DNA from: an uncultured Streptomyces sp.
GTDB taxonomy: Bacteria > Actinomycetota > Actinomycetes > Streptomycetales > Streptomycetaceae
Direction: 5' to 3'
Assembly: GCA_946480485.1 (NCBI GenBank)
Contig: CAMLJW010000100.1
Location: 1 to 13,410, forward strand
Length of the DNA stretch: 13,410 nucleotides
Shown here: positions 1-6,738 of the stretch, in pieces
Numbering within the stretch: the stretch's first letter is position 1
How the letters are laid out: each line of letters begins with the position of its first letter
The notes under the pieces: model-generated
Database searches by the model: none
Seen by the model: the letters and a program-made list of their open reading frames with translations, nothing else
What the model was told of the DNA's origin: nothing
Position numbers and translations under genes: made by a program

Positions 1-332
1 CTGGTGGGAGAATCCACCGGTTCGCCCGCCAGGGGGCGGGGTTCGTGGTGCCGGCCGACGCGCCGCAGTTCGAATCCGGAGTGCACGGCTGCCTTCTCCA
101 CCTCGGACAGCAGCCAGGTCTTGCCGATGCCTGGGGGGCCGCTGATCCGCAACTCGCAGCTCGTCCGCGATGTGGCGACCCGCTGGAGGAGCTCGGATAC
201 GCGGGTCATCTCGGGTTCTCGGCCGTGTGTGGTACTCCAACCGGCTTGTGCCAGGGGCTTGCCTTCCGCCGGGCTTCGTTCTTCGCTCATGCGAACGGTT
301 CCCAGTGGTTTTCCCTGCCATCCGTAGCTCAC
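1..332 (-). CDS. Walker-A ATPase, probably the N-terminus of a large AAA/LuxR-type (LAL) regulator; partial
   Basis: The gene runs off the left edge, so only the N-terminal ~110 residues are visible. In the minus-strand frame there is a segment GREPEMTRVSELL, then a P-loop GPPGIGKT (Walker A, complement of about 125-150) followed by WLLSEVEKAA. A 'GRE..el..l...l' lead-in and a P-loop 20-30 residues later is the usual opening of the AAA domain in LuxR-family (LAL) regulators and related STAND ATPases. No helix-turn-helix is visible because the C-terminus is outside the window, so the regulator label is inference. I chose the GTG at 332-330 because GGAG lies 8 bases upstream. An in-frame ATG at 290-288 (MSEERSPAEG) is the main alternative, and the frame stays open further upstream to a TGA near 443. 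It starts just downstream of the S8 protease relic on the same strand. Confidence 0.6.
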   Translation of the reverse strand, partial: MSYGWQGKPLGTVRMSEERSPAEGKPLAQAGWSTTHGREPEMTRVSELLQRVATSRTSCELRISGPPGIGKTWLLSEVEKAAVHSGFELRRVGRHHEPRPLAGEPVDSPT

Positions 333-424
333 CGGCTCAGCTCCGTTTCCGTATCGCTTCTCGAACTGCTCGACGCGTCCCGCCATGTCCAGCACTCGGG
401 CGGGTGCGGAAGGCACGGCTCGCG

Positions 425-1006
425 GCGCGGTCCCGGAAGTTCAGCTCGGCCCGGAACCAGGCGGCCCCGATCACCTTTGTTGTTGCAGGTGACGTTGTGG
501 GCCGGGTCGCTGTCGTCGCCCTCGTCGCAGGTGCCACGCCACTTCTTGGCGATGACGTCCGCGTCGGGGCGGGGCTCCGAGAGCGGGGCAAGCATCGGGT
601 TCGTCGCCCACAGGCCCTTCTTTGGCGACGCGGGAGCGATCGGCTTCACCACCGTGGAGCGGGTCACCGCCGCCACGCCCGGCGTGGCGGCCAGCTTCGC
701 GGCTTGCCTGCCGGTGAGCCGGGCGGCGAATCCGTTGAACGTGTAGTCGTAGTCGTACAGCTTCTTCGCGCCCGGGACGGCATCCAGCCCTCGTCCCGGC
801 AGGAGTCCAGATGCCGTACGTAGTTCCGGACCGCGGCGGAGTCCTCGTCGAGCCGCTTGCCCGGGGCGGGTGCCGTCCGCTTCAGCGCGGGGCAGTCCGC
901 CCTCGTTTCCGCTGTTTGCCGGGAAGTTGGCGTCCGCGGCCCGGGCGGGAGCGATGACGGCGGTCAGCGTCAGGGCTCCGGCGAGGAGTGGCGCGAGAGC
1001 GGTCAT
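425..1006 (-). pseudogene. Degraded subtilisin-like (S8) secreted serine protease
   Basis: The translation keeps the opening of a Streptomyces S8 protease: a signal peptide (MTALAPLLAGALTLTAVIAP, then ARA), a propeptide-like stretch ending LDAVPGAKKLYDYDYTFNGF and AARLTGRQAAKLAATPGV (inhibitor I9 type), and catalytic-domain pieces DADVIAKKWRGTCDEGDD and VIGAAWFRAEL. The order is broken by at least three single-base frameshifts: near 898-904; near 787-790, where the frame LDEDSAAVRNYVRHLDSCRD must rejoin LDAVPGAKK; and near 476-479, where AACAACAAAGGTG replaces the expected AAC AAC AAG GTG. The stretch between KKGLW and TNPMLAPL (near 605-615) lacks the usual segment with the catalytic Asp (DTG). 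Homology stops near FRDR, so the catalytic His and Ser are also gone. The start is uncertain: ATG at 1006, or TTG at 1039. It cannot encode an active protease. Confidence 0.8.
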
Positions 1007-1039
1007 GGCTGCTCTCGGGCGTATGTGCTGGTGGGTCAA

Positions 1040-1304
1040 CTGTGGTCCATGTCGTCGAATGTGTGTGGCACCGATCCCCCTGGCCCCAATTTCCACCGGT
1101 GACTACGCCGGTAGTTACGTTGAAGCCTCAAATGTCGGCCGGTCTGCACAATTGTTTTACAACCGAGCCCCGAAGTTCCCCTGTAATTTGACCCGCCGTA
1201 CTTCTCAACCTGCGTTAAAGGAAGCCAAAAAGTTCAAAAGGAAAAACCGCGAAGGTTGTTCACCGCCCGACAGGCGGCTGTGCCGGGCGCGGGTGAGCGC
1301 CGTC
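1040..1304. other. Intergenic, locally AT-rich spacer
   Basis: No reading frame here has credible coding character. The stretch from about 1130 to 1260 is clearly richer in A/T than its surroundings, with oligo-A runs around 1210-1245. It separates the minus-strand protease relic from the plus-strand SMC-like relic. It probably contained the promoter of the protease gene reading leftwards, but I cannot assign -35/-10 boxes with confidence. Confidence 0.4.
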
Positions 1305-2163
1305 GTGGGTGGCGCGCAGCCTCGCCACAGCCCACCGGGTGGCTGCTCCGGGCCACCGGGGAGCCGCGTTGGCGTGCGCCCAGGCCCGTGCGGACGCCGC
1401 TCGGAGGCGGCGCTGGACATCGAGCGCGCCGCGCGCCGCCGGCACGCCGAGGAGGCCGCGGGGCTTGAGGCCCTCCGGGAGGCCGTCGGGGCCGAGGCGC
1501 AGGAGGTGATGCGCCAGGTACGGAAGGCCGAGGACGGGATCGACACCCTGGTCCGGGAGGCCGAGGCGGCCCGCACGGCCCAGCACACCGCGATCGCGGG
1601 GACCGGCCGGCGCCGAGGCCCGTCGTACGGCCGGCGCCGAGGCCGGGTCGGTCGCCGCCGCGGAGGAGAAGGACACCGCCCGCGGCCTGCGCTCGTACGC
1701 CGCCGGTGAACTCCTCGACCTCCTGCGCTGTCCACCCGGCTCCGCCTGGCCCGCGCAGGAGGCTGACTGGGCCGGCGCTGAACTCCCGCCGGCCGTGACC
1801 GCCGTACACGAGGCGATCCTCGCCGCGACCCGCGACCTCACCCCCACCGAGACCAGCATCAAGCAGTCGGTCACCCGTCTCACCAAGGCCCTGGACGACC
1901 TGCAGGCGCAACTCGCCGCCGCCGGACAGGACTACCGGCCGGAATGGGACGGCTCCGACGGAGTCATCCTCGTCCGCGTGGCCGACGAGGAAGGCCCCCT
2001 GTCCCGTCGCCGCCTTCGCTCAGAAGATCGCGGCACACCGCCGCGACCAGGCCGAACTGCTCTCCGACTCCGAGCAGCGCATCCTGGAGGACGCCCTGCT
2101 CACCCGGCTCGCCCAGCAGATCCACGACCGCACCGTCGACGCCCGCGACCTCATCAGGCGCGC
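1305..2163 (+). pseudogene. Fragment of a TIGR02680/JetC-like SMC-family ATPase (Wadjet-type), frameshifted and truncated at both ends
   Basis: Joining three frame changes gives one continuous protein fragment of about 280 residues. It begins with coiled-coil sequence (VARSLATAHRVAAPG, EAALDIERAARRRHAEEAA, EALREAVGAEAQEVMRQVRK) and continues GLRSYAAGELLDLLRCPPG, then TETSIKQSVTRLTKALDDLQ, YRPEWDGSDGVILVRVADEE, VAAFAQKIAAHRRDQAELLS, ILEDALLTRLAQQIHDRTVD and ARDLIRR. From memory this matches the C-terminal third of the very large TIGR02680 proteins (over 1,300 residues), the SMC-like JetC subunit of Wadjet-type plasmid-defence operons. Frame breaks lie near 1400, near 1600, and at an extra T at about 2002. 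The N-terminal Walker A region and the C-terminal ABC signature and Walker B are missing, and no other jet gene is nearby. The family assignment is from recognition and needs a profile search. That it is a non-functional relic is clear from the sequence. Confidence 0.62.
1604..1644 (+). repeat. 17-bp direct repeat inside the SMC-like relic
   Basis: CGGCCGGCGCCGAGGCC occurs at 1604-1620 and again, exactly, at 1628-1644 (24-bp period, a multiple of three). It lies right beside the frame change near 1600, so slippage or local duplication in this repeat is a plausible cause of the lesion. Confidence 0.7.
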
Positions 2164-2290
2164 TGACGCGCTTTGCCGGACGGGCCGGAAAGCGGCAGGT
2201 CCACCGGGACCGCCAGCACGTAACGCAGCCGGCCGGCGTGCAGCCAGGCCTGCAGTCCCCGGTCGCGTCGGTAGCCCACAAGCAGACGTA
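2164..2290 (-). mobile_element. Transposase fragment, possibly IS701-like DDE family
   Basis: The minus strand reads VGYRRDRGLQAWLHAGRLRY followed by VLAVPVDLPLSGPSGKARQR without a stop. The pattern '(Y)GxDRGLxxxLxxxxLxYVLAVPxDxPL' resembles the core of actinobacterial IS701-type DDE transposases after the second catalytic Asp; this is recognition from memory. Only about 45 residues remain, with no start, stop or terminal inverted repeats. Its right-hand limit near 2290 is approximate. On the left it abuts the SMC-like relic directly at about 2163, suggesting that an IS insertion and later deletion removed the 3' end of that gene. Confidence 0.45.
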
Positions 2291-2365
2291 TCGTCAGACT
2301 GCAGTCGGGAAGTCAGCAGTGTGAGCGACGACACCTCAAGTAACTCGTCGGTAGGGACATTTGAC

Positions 2366-2443
2366 TCTATTGGTGCCGCGAACCCGCCCGAATAATTCTC
2401 AAAGGGAACGTAAAGGGAAACTTTTCGAGAGACGGAGCAGGAT
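2366..2443 (+). promoter_or_regulatory. Leader of the small secreted protein gene: repeat and ribosome binding site
   Basis: This stretch is AT-richer than its flanks. It contains AATAAT near 2390 and two copies of AAAGGGAA just upstream of the gene, but no properly spaced -35/-10 pair that I would defend. GGAG at 2434-2437, six bases before GTG 2444, is a good Shine-Dalgarno and fixes that start over the out-of-frame ATG at 2442. Confidence 0.4.
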
Positions 2444-2890
2444 GTGGCCAAGAGGAGCAGCAAGAACAAGAAGATCCGGCTCGCGGCAATCGCAGCGGCA
2501 CTGTCCACCGGCGGGATCGTCATCGCCCTGCTGCCATCGGCCAACGCCGACCAGAAGGCGCCCCAAGTATCGGCGAAAAACGCTGACGCCTTGGTCGAGG
2601 CCGAGTCGTTCGACAATGTCATGGTAAAAGCGCCCTCTAAATTTGCCAGCGTTCGCTTCGGCGAGCCCAAGAGCTGTATCAATATCACCGGGGAGTGGAA
2701 CAGTGGCAAGGTCGGCGTATGGAAGGGCGTGAATACCCTTTTCTACATGTTCAAAAATCGTGATTGCAAGATGGATTCAGGCTCTAACCTGTCGGCCGAC
2801 GACTATCTGGTCCGTCAATCTCCCGCGCCAGGGCAGAAGGGTAGCGAGCTGACCAACTGGTGGGTTGATCTCACCAGCGAGCCCGAGTGA
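2444..2890 (+). CDS. Small secreted protein of unknown function
   Basis: The 148-residue protein has a textbook signal peptide: a basic start (AKRSSKNKKIR), a hydrophobic core at residues 12-30 (LAAIAAAL...IVIALL) and a likely cleavage site after ANA at residue 35, leaving a mature protein of about 113 residues. It has no second membrane segment and no LPxTG anchor. The mature part has two cysteines (C78 in KSCINI and C108 in NRDCKM) that could form a disulfide, several aromatic residues (WNSGKVGVW, LFYMF, NWWVDL) and an acidic C-terminus. I do not recognise a domain. Codon use is noticeably less GC-biased than in the egt or sdh genes (AAATTT, AATATC, GGTAAAAGC-type codons), which together with the relics upstream suggests acquired DNA. 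It stands alone, with its own ribosome binding site. Confidence 0.72.
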   Translation: MAKRSSKNKKIRLAAIAAALSTGGIVIALLPSANADQKAPQVSAKNADALVEAESFDNVMVKAPSKFASVRFGEPKSCINITGEWNSGKVGVWKGVNTLFYMFKNRDCKMDSGSNLSADDYLVRQSPAPGQKGSELTNWWVDLTSEPE

Positions 2891-3303
2891 CCGGTAGTGG
2901 TCGTGGATATCACCTGCTACTTGCATAACATGTGAACTCAGACAATTGCTTTTCTACCCGATAAGGGCAACTCCATGCGCCTCTACCCCAGCTGTAGATC
3001 GTGATCTTGCTGGTCAGTGTGGCCCGCCACCCAGTCCGGCTCCTCCGTGGCGCCGAGCAGCCCGTACAGCGCGAGCGAGGGGCGAACCGCTCCTCGTCTC
3101 GCTGGCCGCGTGGCTGGAAGCGGATCTGCTGTGGTACGAACAGTGGCCGACCAGTCAATTCGACGGTGATGTAGAGGAGTTCAGGCAATGCGATAGGTCG
3201 GAACAGCTCCGTACGGGAATTCAAGCCGTCCAGCGGGTCGTAGGCAGGGCCCGCACGGCATCACGCGCCCCCGCCCGGTGGAGGGGGACGAGCAGGCTCT
3301 AAC
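2891..3303. other. Spacer without a convincing gene
   Basis: About 410 bases between the secreted protein and the PemK-like gene. A plus-strand frame ending at 3302 contains LAAWLEADLLWYEQWPTSQF, which reads like protein rather than noise and could be a remnant of a lost gene. However, that frame has no good ribosome binding site, its N-terminal part is Pro/Arg-rich shadow sequence, and I cannot name a family. The opposite strand is also open over 2910-3224 without recognisable content. I see no RNA gene and no clear terminator. Confidence 0.35.
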
Positions 3304-3771
3304 GTGACCCGCGTGACTCCCTTCACCGATGACGCGCACACTTCCGAAGTCCCGGGCCGCTACGGTCCGACGGCGACCACCGAGGCCGAGCCCCGCGGGG
3401 TGGGCCCTGTGCGCACCGAGTACTCGCCCGCGCACGACGGCGACCCCGATCCCGGCGAGATCGTGTGGACCTGGGTGCCCTTCGAGGAGGACGACGGCCG
3501 TGGCAAGGACCGCCCGGTGCTCGTCGTCGCCCGTGAGGCCGCCGGGACGCTGCTCGCCGTCCAGCTGTCGAGCAAGCGGCACTCGGGCGACCGGGAATGG
3601 GTGGCGATCGGCAGCGGGCCGTGGGACCGGTCGGGGCGCGACTCGTGGGTGGACGTGGACCGGGTGCTGCGGCTGCACGAGACGGGGATGCGCCGGGAGG
3701 CGTGTGCGCTGGACCGGATGCGGTTCAACCTGGTGGTGCACCGGCTGAGGGAGCGCTTCGGCTGGCGCTGA
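3304..3771 (+). CDS. Orphan PemK/MazF-family protein next to egtA
   Basis: The protein has 155 residues. After a poorly conserved N-terminal tail of about 50 residues comes DPGEIVWTWVPFEED, then GRGKDRPVLVVAREAAGTLL and AVQLSSKRH, the G-E-I-V-W and 'KxRPvLVV' strands of the PemK/MazF beta-barrel endoribonuclease fold. It then runs through WVDVDRVLRLHETGMRREAC to RFNLVVHRLRERFGWR. The family's toxins cleave mRNA and are normally paired with a small antitoxin gene immediately upstream. None is visible here, so a toxin role is doubtful, and a conserved housekeeping-type member of the fold is as likely. I recall similar genes directly before egtA in other Streptomyces. GTG 3304 has only a weak AGCAGG about 8 bases upstream; GTG 3313 is an equally possible start. 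Confidence 0.8.
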   Translation: MTRVTPFTDDAHTSEVPGRYGPTATTEAEPRGVGPVRTEYSPAHDGDPDPGEIVWTWVPFEEDDGRGKDRPVLVVAREAAGTLLAVQLSSKRHSGDREWVAIGSGPWDRSGRDSWVDVDRVLRLHETGMRREACALDRMRFNLVVHRLRERFGWR

Positions 3772-3783
3772 GCACGGCCGTGC
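3772..3783 (+). terminator. Perfect palindrome directly after the PemK-like gene
   Basis: GCACGGCCGTGC is a perfect 12-bp palindrome beginning at the base after the TGA at 3769-3771. CACGGCC (3773-3779) can also pair with GGCCGTG at 3809-3815 to form a larger loop. There is no T-tract, which is common for Streptomyces terminators. It could equally be an operator. Confidence 0.35.
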
Positions 3784-4035
3784 GGCATGGAGCCCCGGGT
3801 TCGGGACGGGCCGTGTAAGGGCGGGGCGAAAACACCCGAGTGATCCCCCCGTCGTGCTCAAGCACGCATCGTGAGCGATCCTTGTACTGCGCCACAACAG
3901 AGTTCCCCGGTCCCGAGAGCACCCATACGCACCCTTGTGCGAACCGAAGCGAGGGTCTTGGTAAACGGGTGGTTGCCGACCCGGCCCATCCGACACCGGG
4001 CCGGCGGCATGGTGGAATCTCAGGAGGATCCCGAC
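3784..4035 (+). promoter_or_regulatory. egt operon upstream region, with the egtA ribosome binding site
   Basis: This 250-base region must hold the egtA promoter. It contains a small dyad, GTGCT-CA-AGCAC at about 3854-3865, partly overlapping CACG-CAT-CGTG, which could be a regulator site. AGGAGG at 4022-4027, eight bases before ATG 4036, is an excellent Shine-Dalgarno and decides the egtA start. The reading frame stays open upstream to 3871, but that part (DPCTAPQQ...) has no ribosome binding site and no EgtA character. I cannot identify -35/-10 boxes with confidence. Confidence 0.5.
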
Positions 4036-5334
4036 ATGTCCGATTCGGTAAGTGACTGTACGGAGTCCCGCTCCGCCGTCACCGAAGCCGAGGTGGAGGC
4101 CTTGGTCCGGGGCATCTGCTTCAAGACCGGGCCGCCCCGCTTCCTCGGTGTCGAAGTGGAATGGCTGGTCCACGAGCTGCGTTCCCCGCGGCTCCCCGTA
4201 ACACCGGAACGACTCGAAGCGGCGTACGCCGCACTGCGGACCCTGCCCCTGCGGTCGACGCTCACGGTCGAACCCGGCGGCCAGCTGGAGCTCAGCTCCC
4301 CTCCCGCCACCTCCCTGACGGAGTGCATCGGGTCCGTCTCCGCCGACCTCGACGCCGTACGCGCCGTACTGCGCGAGGCGGATCTCCACCTCACCGGAGT
4401 GGGCCAGGACCCCTGGCACCCACCCACCCGCTTCCTCCATGAGCCGCGCTACGACGCCATGGAGAGGTACCTCGACCGCACGGGTCCCGAGGGCCGCGCC
4501 ATGATGTGCGGCTCGGCCTCCGTCCAGGTGTGCCTGGACGCCGGGTACGAGGAGCCCGGACCGCTGGGGCACGGGCGGCGCTGGTGGCTGGCGCATCAGC
4601 TGGGCGCCGTTCTGGTGGCCGCGTTCGCGAACTCGCCGATGGCCCGGGGGCGGTACACCGGCTGGCGCTCGACCCGGCAGTCCCTGTGGACCGCGATGGA
4701 GCCGGGCCGCGCCGCCGCCCCGCCTCTCGCCGGCGATCCGCGGGCGGCCTGGGCGCGGCACGTGCTGGACACGCCGGTGATGTGCGTACGGGCGCCGAGC
4801 GGCGCCTGGGACGTACCGGACGGCATGAGTTTCCGCTCCTGGACCCGGTCCCGCACGCCGCCGGACCTGGAGGATCTCGACTACCACCTGACGACACTGT
4901 TTCCGCCGGTACGTCCGCGTGGCCATCTGGAACTCCGCATGATCGACGCGCAGCCGGGCGACGACGGATGGATCGTGCCGCTCGCCGTGACCGCCGCGTT
5001 GTTCGACGATCCGGAGGCGACCGAGACCGCGTACCGGACCGTCAAACCGCTGGCGGAGCGGGCCGGATCGCTGGCCGCTCCGCGCAACCCCCTATGGATC
5101 GCGGCCGCCCGCTCCGGGCCGGCCGATCCCGAGCTGTGCGAGGCGGCGGTCACCTGTTTCGCGGCGGCGGCCGAGGCCCTCCCCAGGCTCGGCGCCACCC
5201 CCGAAGTCCGGGAAGCCGTCGCGGAGTTCACCGACCGCTATGTGGCCAGGGGCCGCTGCCCCGCCGACGACCTGCTCGACACCCACCACCCGATCGACGC
5301 CCATAACCCCGATCGACACACACGGCCCCGTTGA
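4036..5334 (+). CDS. egtA: EgtA: gamma-glutamylcysteine ligase of ergothioneine synthesis
   Basis: The 432-residue protein is the right size for actinobacterial EgtA (GCS2-type glutamate-cysteine ligase). It joins L-Glu and L-Cys with ATP to give gamma-glutamylcysteine, the sulfur donor used by EgtB. Visible family motifs in order: GVEVEWLVHEL (residues 38-48), the GGQLELSSPP signature (81-90) after STLTVEP, MCGSASVQVCLDAG (157-170), AAFANSPMARGRYTGWRSTR (195-214) and HLELRMIDAQPGDDGW. It is a cytosolic enzyme with no signal or membrane segment. It leads the egtABC run, with a 66-base gap before egtB. The C-terminal tail is odd: it ends in a short PIDAH-type repeat, apparently frameshifted, so the original stop may have overlapped the egtB start codon. 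This should not affect the catalytic core. Confidence 0.93.
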   Translation: MSDSVSDCTESRSAVTEAEVEALVRGICFKTGPPRFLGVEVEWLVHELRSPRLPVTPERLEAAYAALRTLPLRSTLTVEPGGQLELSSPPATSLTECIGSVSADLDAVRAVLREADLHLTGVGQDPWHPPTRFLHEPRYDAMERYLDRTGPEGRAMMCGSASVQVCLDAGYEEPGPLGHGRRWWLAHQLGAVLVAAFANSPMARGRYTGWRSTRQSLWTAMEPGRAAAPPLAGDPRAAWARHVLDTPVMCVRAPSGAWDVPDGMSFRSWTRSRTPPDLEDLDYHLTTLFPPVRPRGHLELRMIDAQPGDDGWIVPLAVTAALFDDPEATETAYRTVKPLAERAGSLAAPRNPLWIAAARSGPADPELCEAAVTCFAAAAEALPRLGATPEVREAVAEFTDRYVARGRCPADDLLDTHHPIDAHNPDRHTRPR

Positions 5335-5353
5335 CGCCCACGAACCGATTGAC
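5287..5353 (+). repeat. Degenerate ~18-bp tandem repeat at the egtA 3' end
   Basis: Four imperfect units, CACCCGATCGACGCC, CATAACCCCGATCGACACA, CACGGCCCCGTTGACGCC and CACGAACCGATTGACCGA, encode (H)PIDAH / PIDTH / PVDAH / PIDRAH when read in a single frame. The second unit is one base too long (19 rather than 18), which shifts the egtA frame and produces the TGA at 5332-5334. In the other frame the ORF continues to a TGA at 5402-5404 that overlaps the egtB ATG. Confidence 0.6.
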
Positions 5354-5400
5354 CGAGCGCACGGCAAGCAGCACCTGCTCCACGGGAAGGACGTCCGCCC

Positions 5401-6738
5401 ATGACCGACCCCGGATCCCGCACGGCCCCCCAGACGCTCCGTGAGCGCGCGCTGGCGGCGTTGACCACGGCCCGCGACCGCACCGCCCTGCTGACCTCCT
5501 GCGTGGAGGATCCCGACCTCACCGCTCAGCACTCGCCGTTGATGTCCCCACTGGTCTGGGACCTCGCGCACATAGGCAACCAGGAGGAGATGTGGCTGCT
5601 GCGGGAGGTCGCGGGCCTGGACGCGATGCGGCCCGAGATCGACGGCCTGTACGACGCGTTCGAGCACTCGCGTGCCGAGCGGCCCTCGCTGCCGCTGCTG
5701 CCGCCGGGCGAGGCCCGCCGCTATGCCGCCGAGGTGCGCGGCAGGGCGCTCGACGTCCTGGAGAGCACGGCGTTCCGGGGCACGCGGCTGACCGAGGCGG
5801 GCTTCGCCTTCGGCATGATCGCGCAGCACGAGCAGCAGCACGACGAGACGATGCTGATCACCCATCAGCTGCGCAGGGGGCCCGCGGCCCTCACGGCGCC
5901 GGACCCCGCGCCCGCGCCACCCTTCACCGGACCGGCCGAGGTCCTGGTCCCCGGCGGACCGTTCACGATGGGCACCTCGGCCGAGCCGTGGGCGCTGGAC
6001 AACGAGCGGCCCGCGCACCAGCGTCTCGTACCGCCCTTCTTCATCGACACCACGCCGGTGACGAACGCCGCGTACCAGGCGTTCATCGCGGACGGCGGCT
6101 ACACCGAGCCGCGCTGGTGGGCCCCCGACGGCTGGTCCCACATCCGGGCCCACGGCATCGAGGCTCCGCTGTTCTGGCGCCGCGAGGGCGGGGACTGGCT
6201 GCGGCGGCGCTTCGGAGTCACCGAGCTCGTACCGCCCGACGAGCCGGTGCTGCACGTCAGTTGGTACGAGGCGGACGCGTACGCGCGCTGGGCGGGGCGG
6301 CGGCTGCCCACCGAGGCCGAATGGGAGAAGGCGGCCCGGCACGACCCGGCGGCGGGCCGCTCCACGCGCTACCCGTGGGGTGACACCGACCCGACCCCCG
6401 AGCACGCCAACCTCGGCCAGCGCCATCTGCGCCCGGCGCCGGCCGGAAGTTATCCGGCTGGTGCGTCGCCGCTCGGCGTGCGGCAGTTGATGGGTGACGT
6501 GTGGGAGTGGACGGCCGGCGACTTCCTGCCCTATCCGGGGTTCACGGCCTTCCCGTACAAGGAGTACTCGGAGGTGTTCTTCGGGCCGGAGCACAAGGTG
6601 CTGCGCGGCGGCTCGTTCGCCGTCGACGCGGTGGCCTGCCGGGGCACGTTCCGCAACTGGGACTATCCGATCCGGCGGCAGATCTTCTCCGGGTTCCGTA
6701 CGGCACGGGACGCCACCGCGGAGACGGAGGCCTTCTGA
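5401..6738 (+). CDS. egtB: EgtB: iron-dependent hercynyl-gamma-glutamylcysteine sulfoxide synthase
   Basis: The 445-residue, two-domain cytosolic enzyme couples hercynine to gamma-glutamylcysteine using O2. The N-terminal DinB-like domain carries the three iron ligands: H57 in DLAHIGNQE and H143/H147 in AQHEQQHDE. The C-terminal FGE-sulfatase domain starts near residue 180 (VLVPGGPFTMGT) and includes RPAHQR, TPVTNAAYQAFI, VSWYEADAYARWAGRRLPTE, GDVWEWT and LRGGSFAVD. D421 and R425 in NWDYPIRRQ match the Asp/Arg pair that binds gamma-glutamylcysteine in the mycobacterial enzyme (Asp416/Arg420, from memory); the nearby tyrosines Y378, Y386 and Y389 are candidates for the catalytic Tyr. ATG 5401 has GGAAGGA upstream. 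The stop overlaps egtC (TGATG), implying translational coupling. The gene looks intact. Confidence 0.96.
   Translation: MTDPGSRTAPQTLRERALAALTTARDRTALLTSCVEDPDLTAQHSPLMSPLVWDLAHIGNQEEMWLLREVAGLDAMRPEIDGLYDAFEHSRAERPSLPLLPPGEARRYAAEVRGRALDVLESTAFRGTRLTEAGFAFGMIAQHEQQHDETMLITHQLRRGPAALTAPDPAPAPPFTGPAEVLVPGGPFTMGTSAEPWALDNERPAHQRLVPPFFIDTTPVTNAAYQAFIADGGYTEPRWWAPDGWSHIRAHGIEAPLFWRREGGDWLRRRFGVTELVPPDEPVLHVSWYEADAYARWAGRRLPTEAEWEKAARHDPAAGRSTRYPWGDTDPTPEHANLGQRHLRPAPAGSYPAGASPLGVRQLMGDVWEWTAGDFLPYPGFTAFPYKEYSEVFFGPEHKVLRGGSFAVDAVACRGTFRNWDYPIRRQIFSGFRTARDATAETEAF

Noticed and set aside
45..823. Plus-strand open frames across the ATPase and protease relic
   Set aside because: They are antisense to a P-loop protein and to a recognisable protease signal peptide and propeptide, and lack any motif.
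1604..1644. CRISPR-like or attachment-site repeat
   Set aside because: There are only two copies, with a 7-base spacing, inside a former coding region; a local duplication explains it.
1205..1911. Long minus-strand open frames over the SMC-like relic
   Set aside because: The plus strand gives coherent coiled-coil and family-like sequence after frame correction; the minus-strand translations are Arg/Pro/Gly-rich shadows.
3871..4035. A 55-codon N-terminal extension of egtA
   Set aside because: There is no ribosome binding site at 3871, no EgtA similarity in the extension, and a perfect AGGAGG eight bases before ATG 4036.
3181..4926. A 581-codon minus-strand open frame opposite the PemK-like gene and egtA
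   Set aside because: It is antisense to clear coding sequence in high-GC DNA, has Pro/Arg/Gly-rich low-information translation and no recognisable motif or ribosome binding site.
5092..6594. A 500-codon minus-strand open frame opposite egtA and egtB
   Set aside because: It is a shadow of the egtB codon pattern; egtB has all its metal ligands and family motifs on the plus strand.
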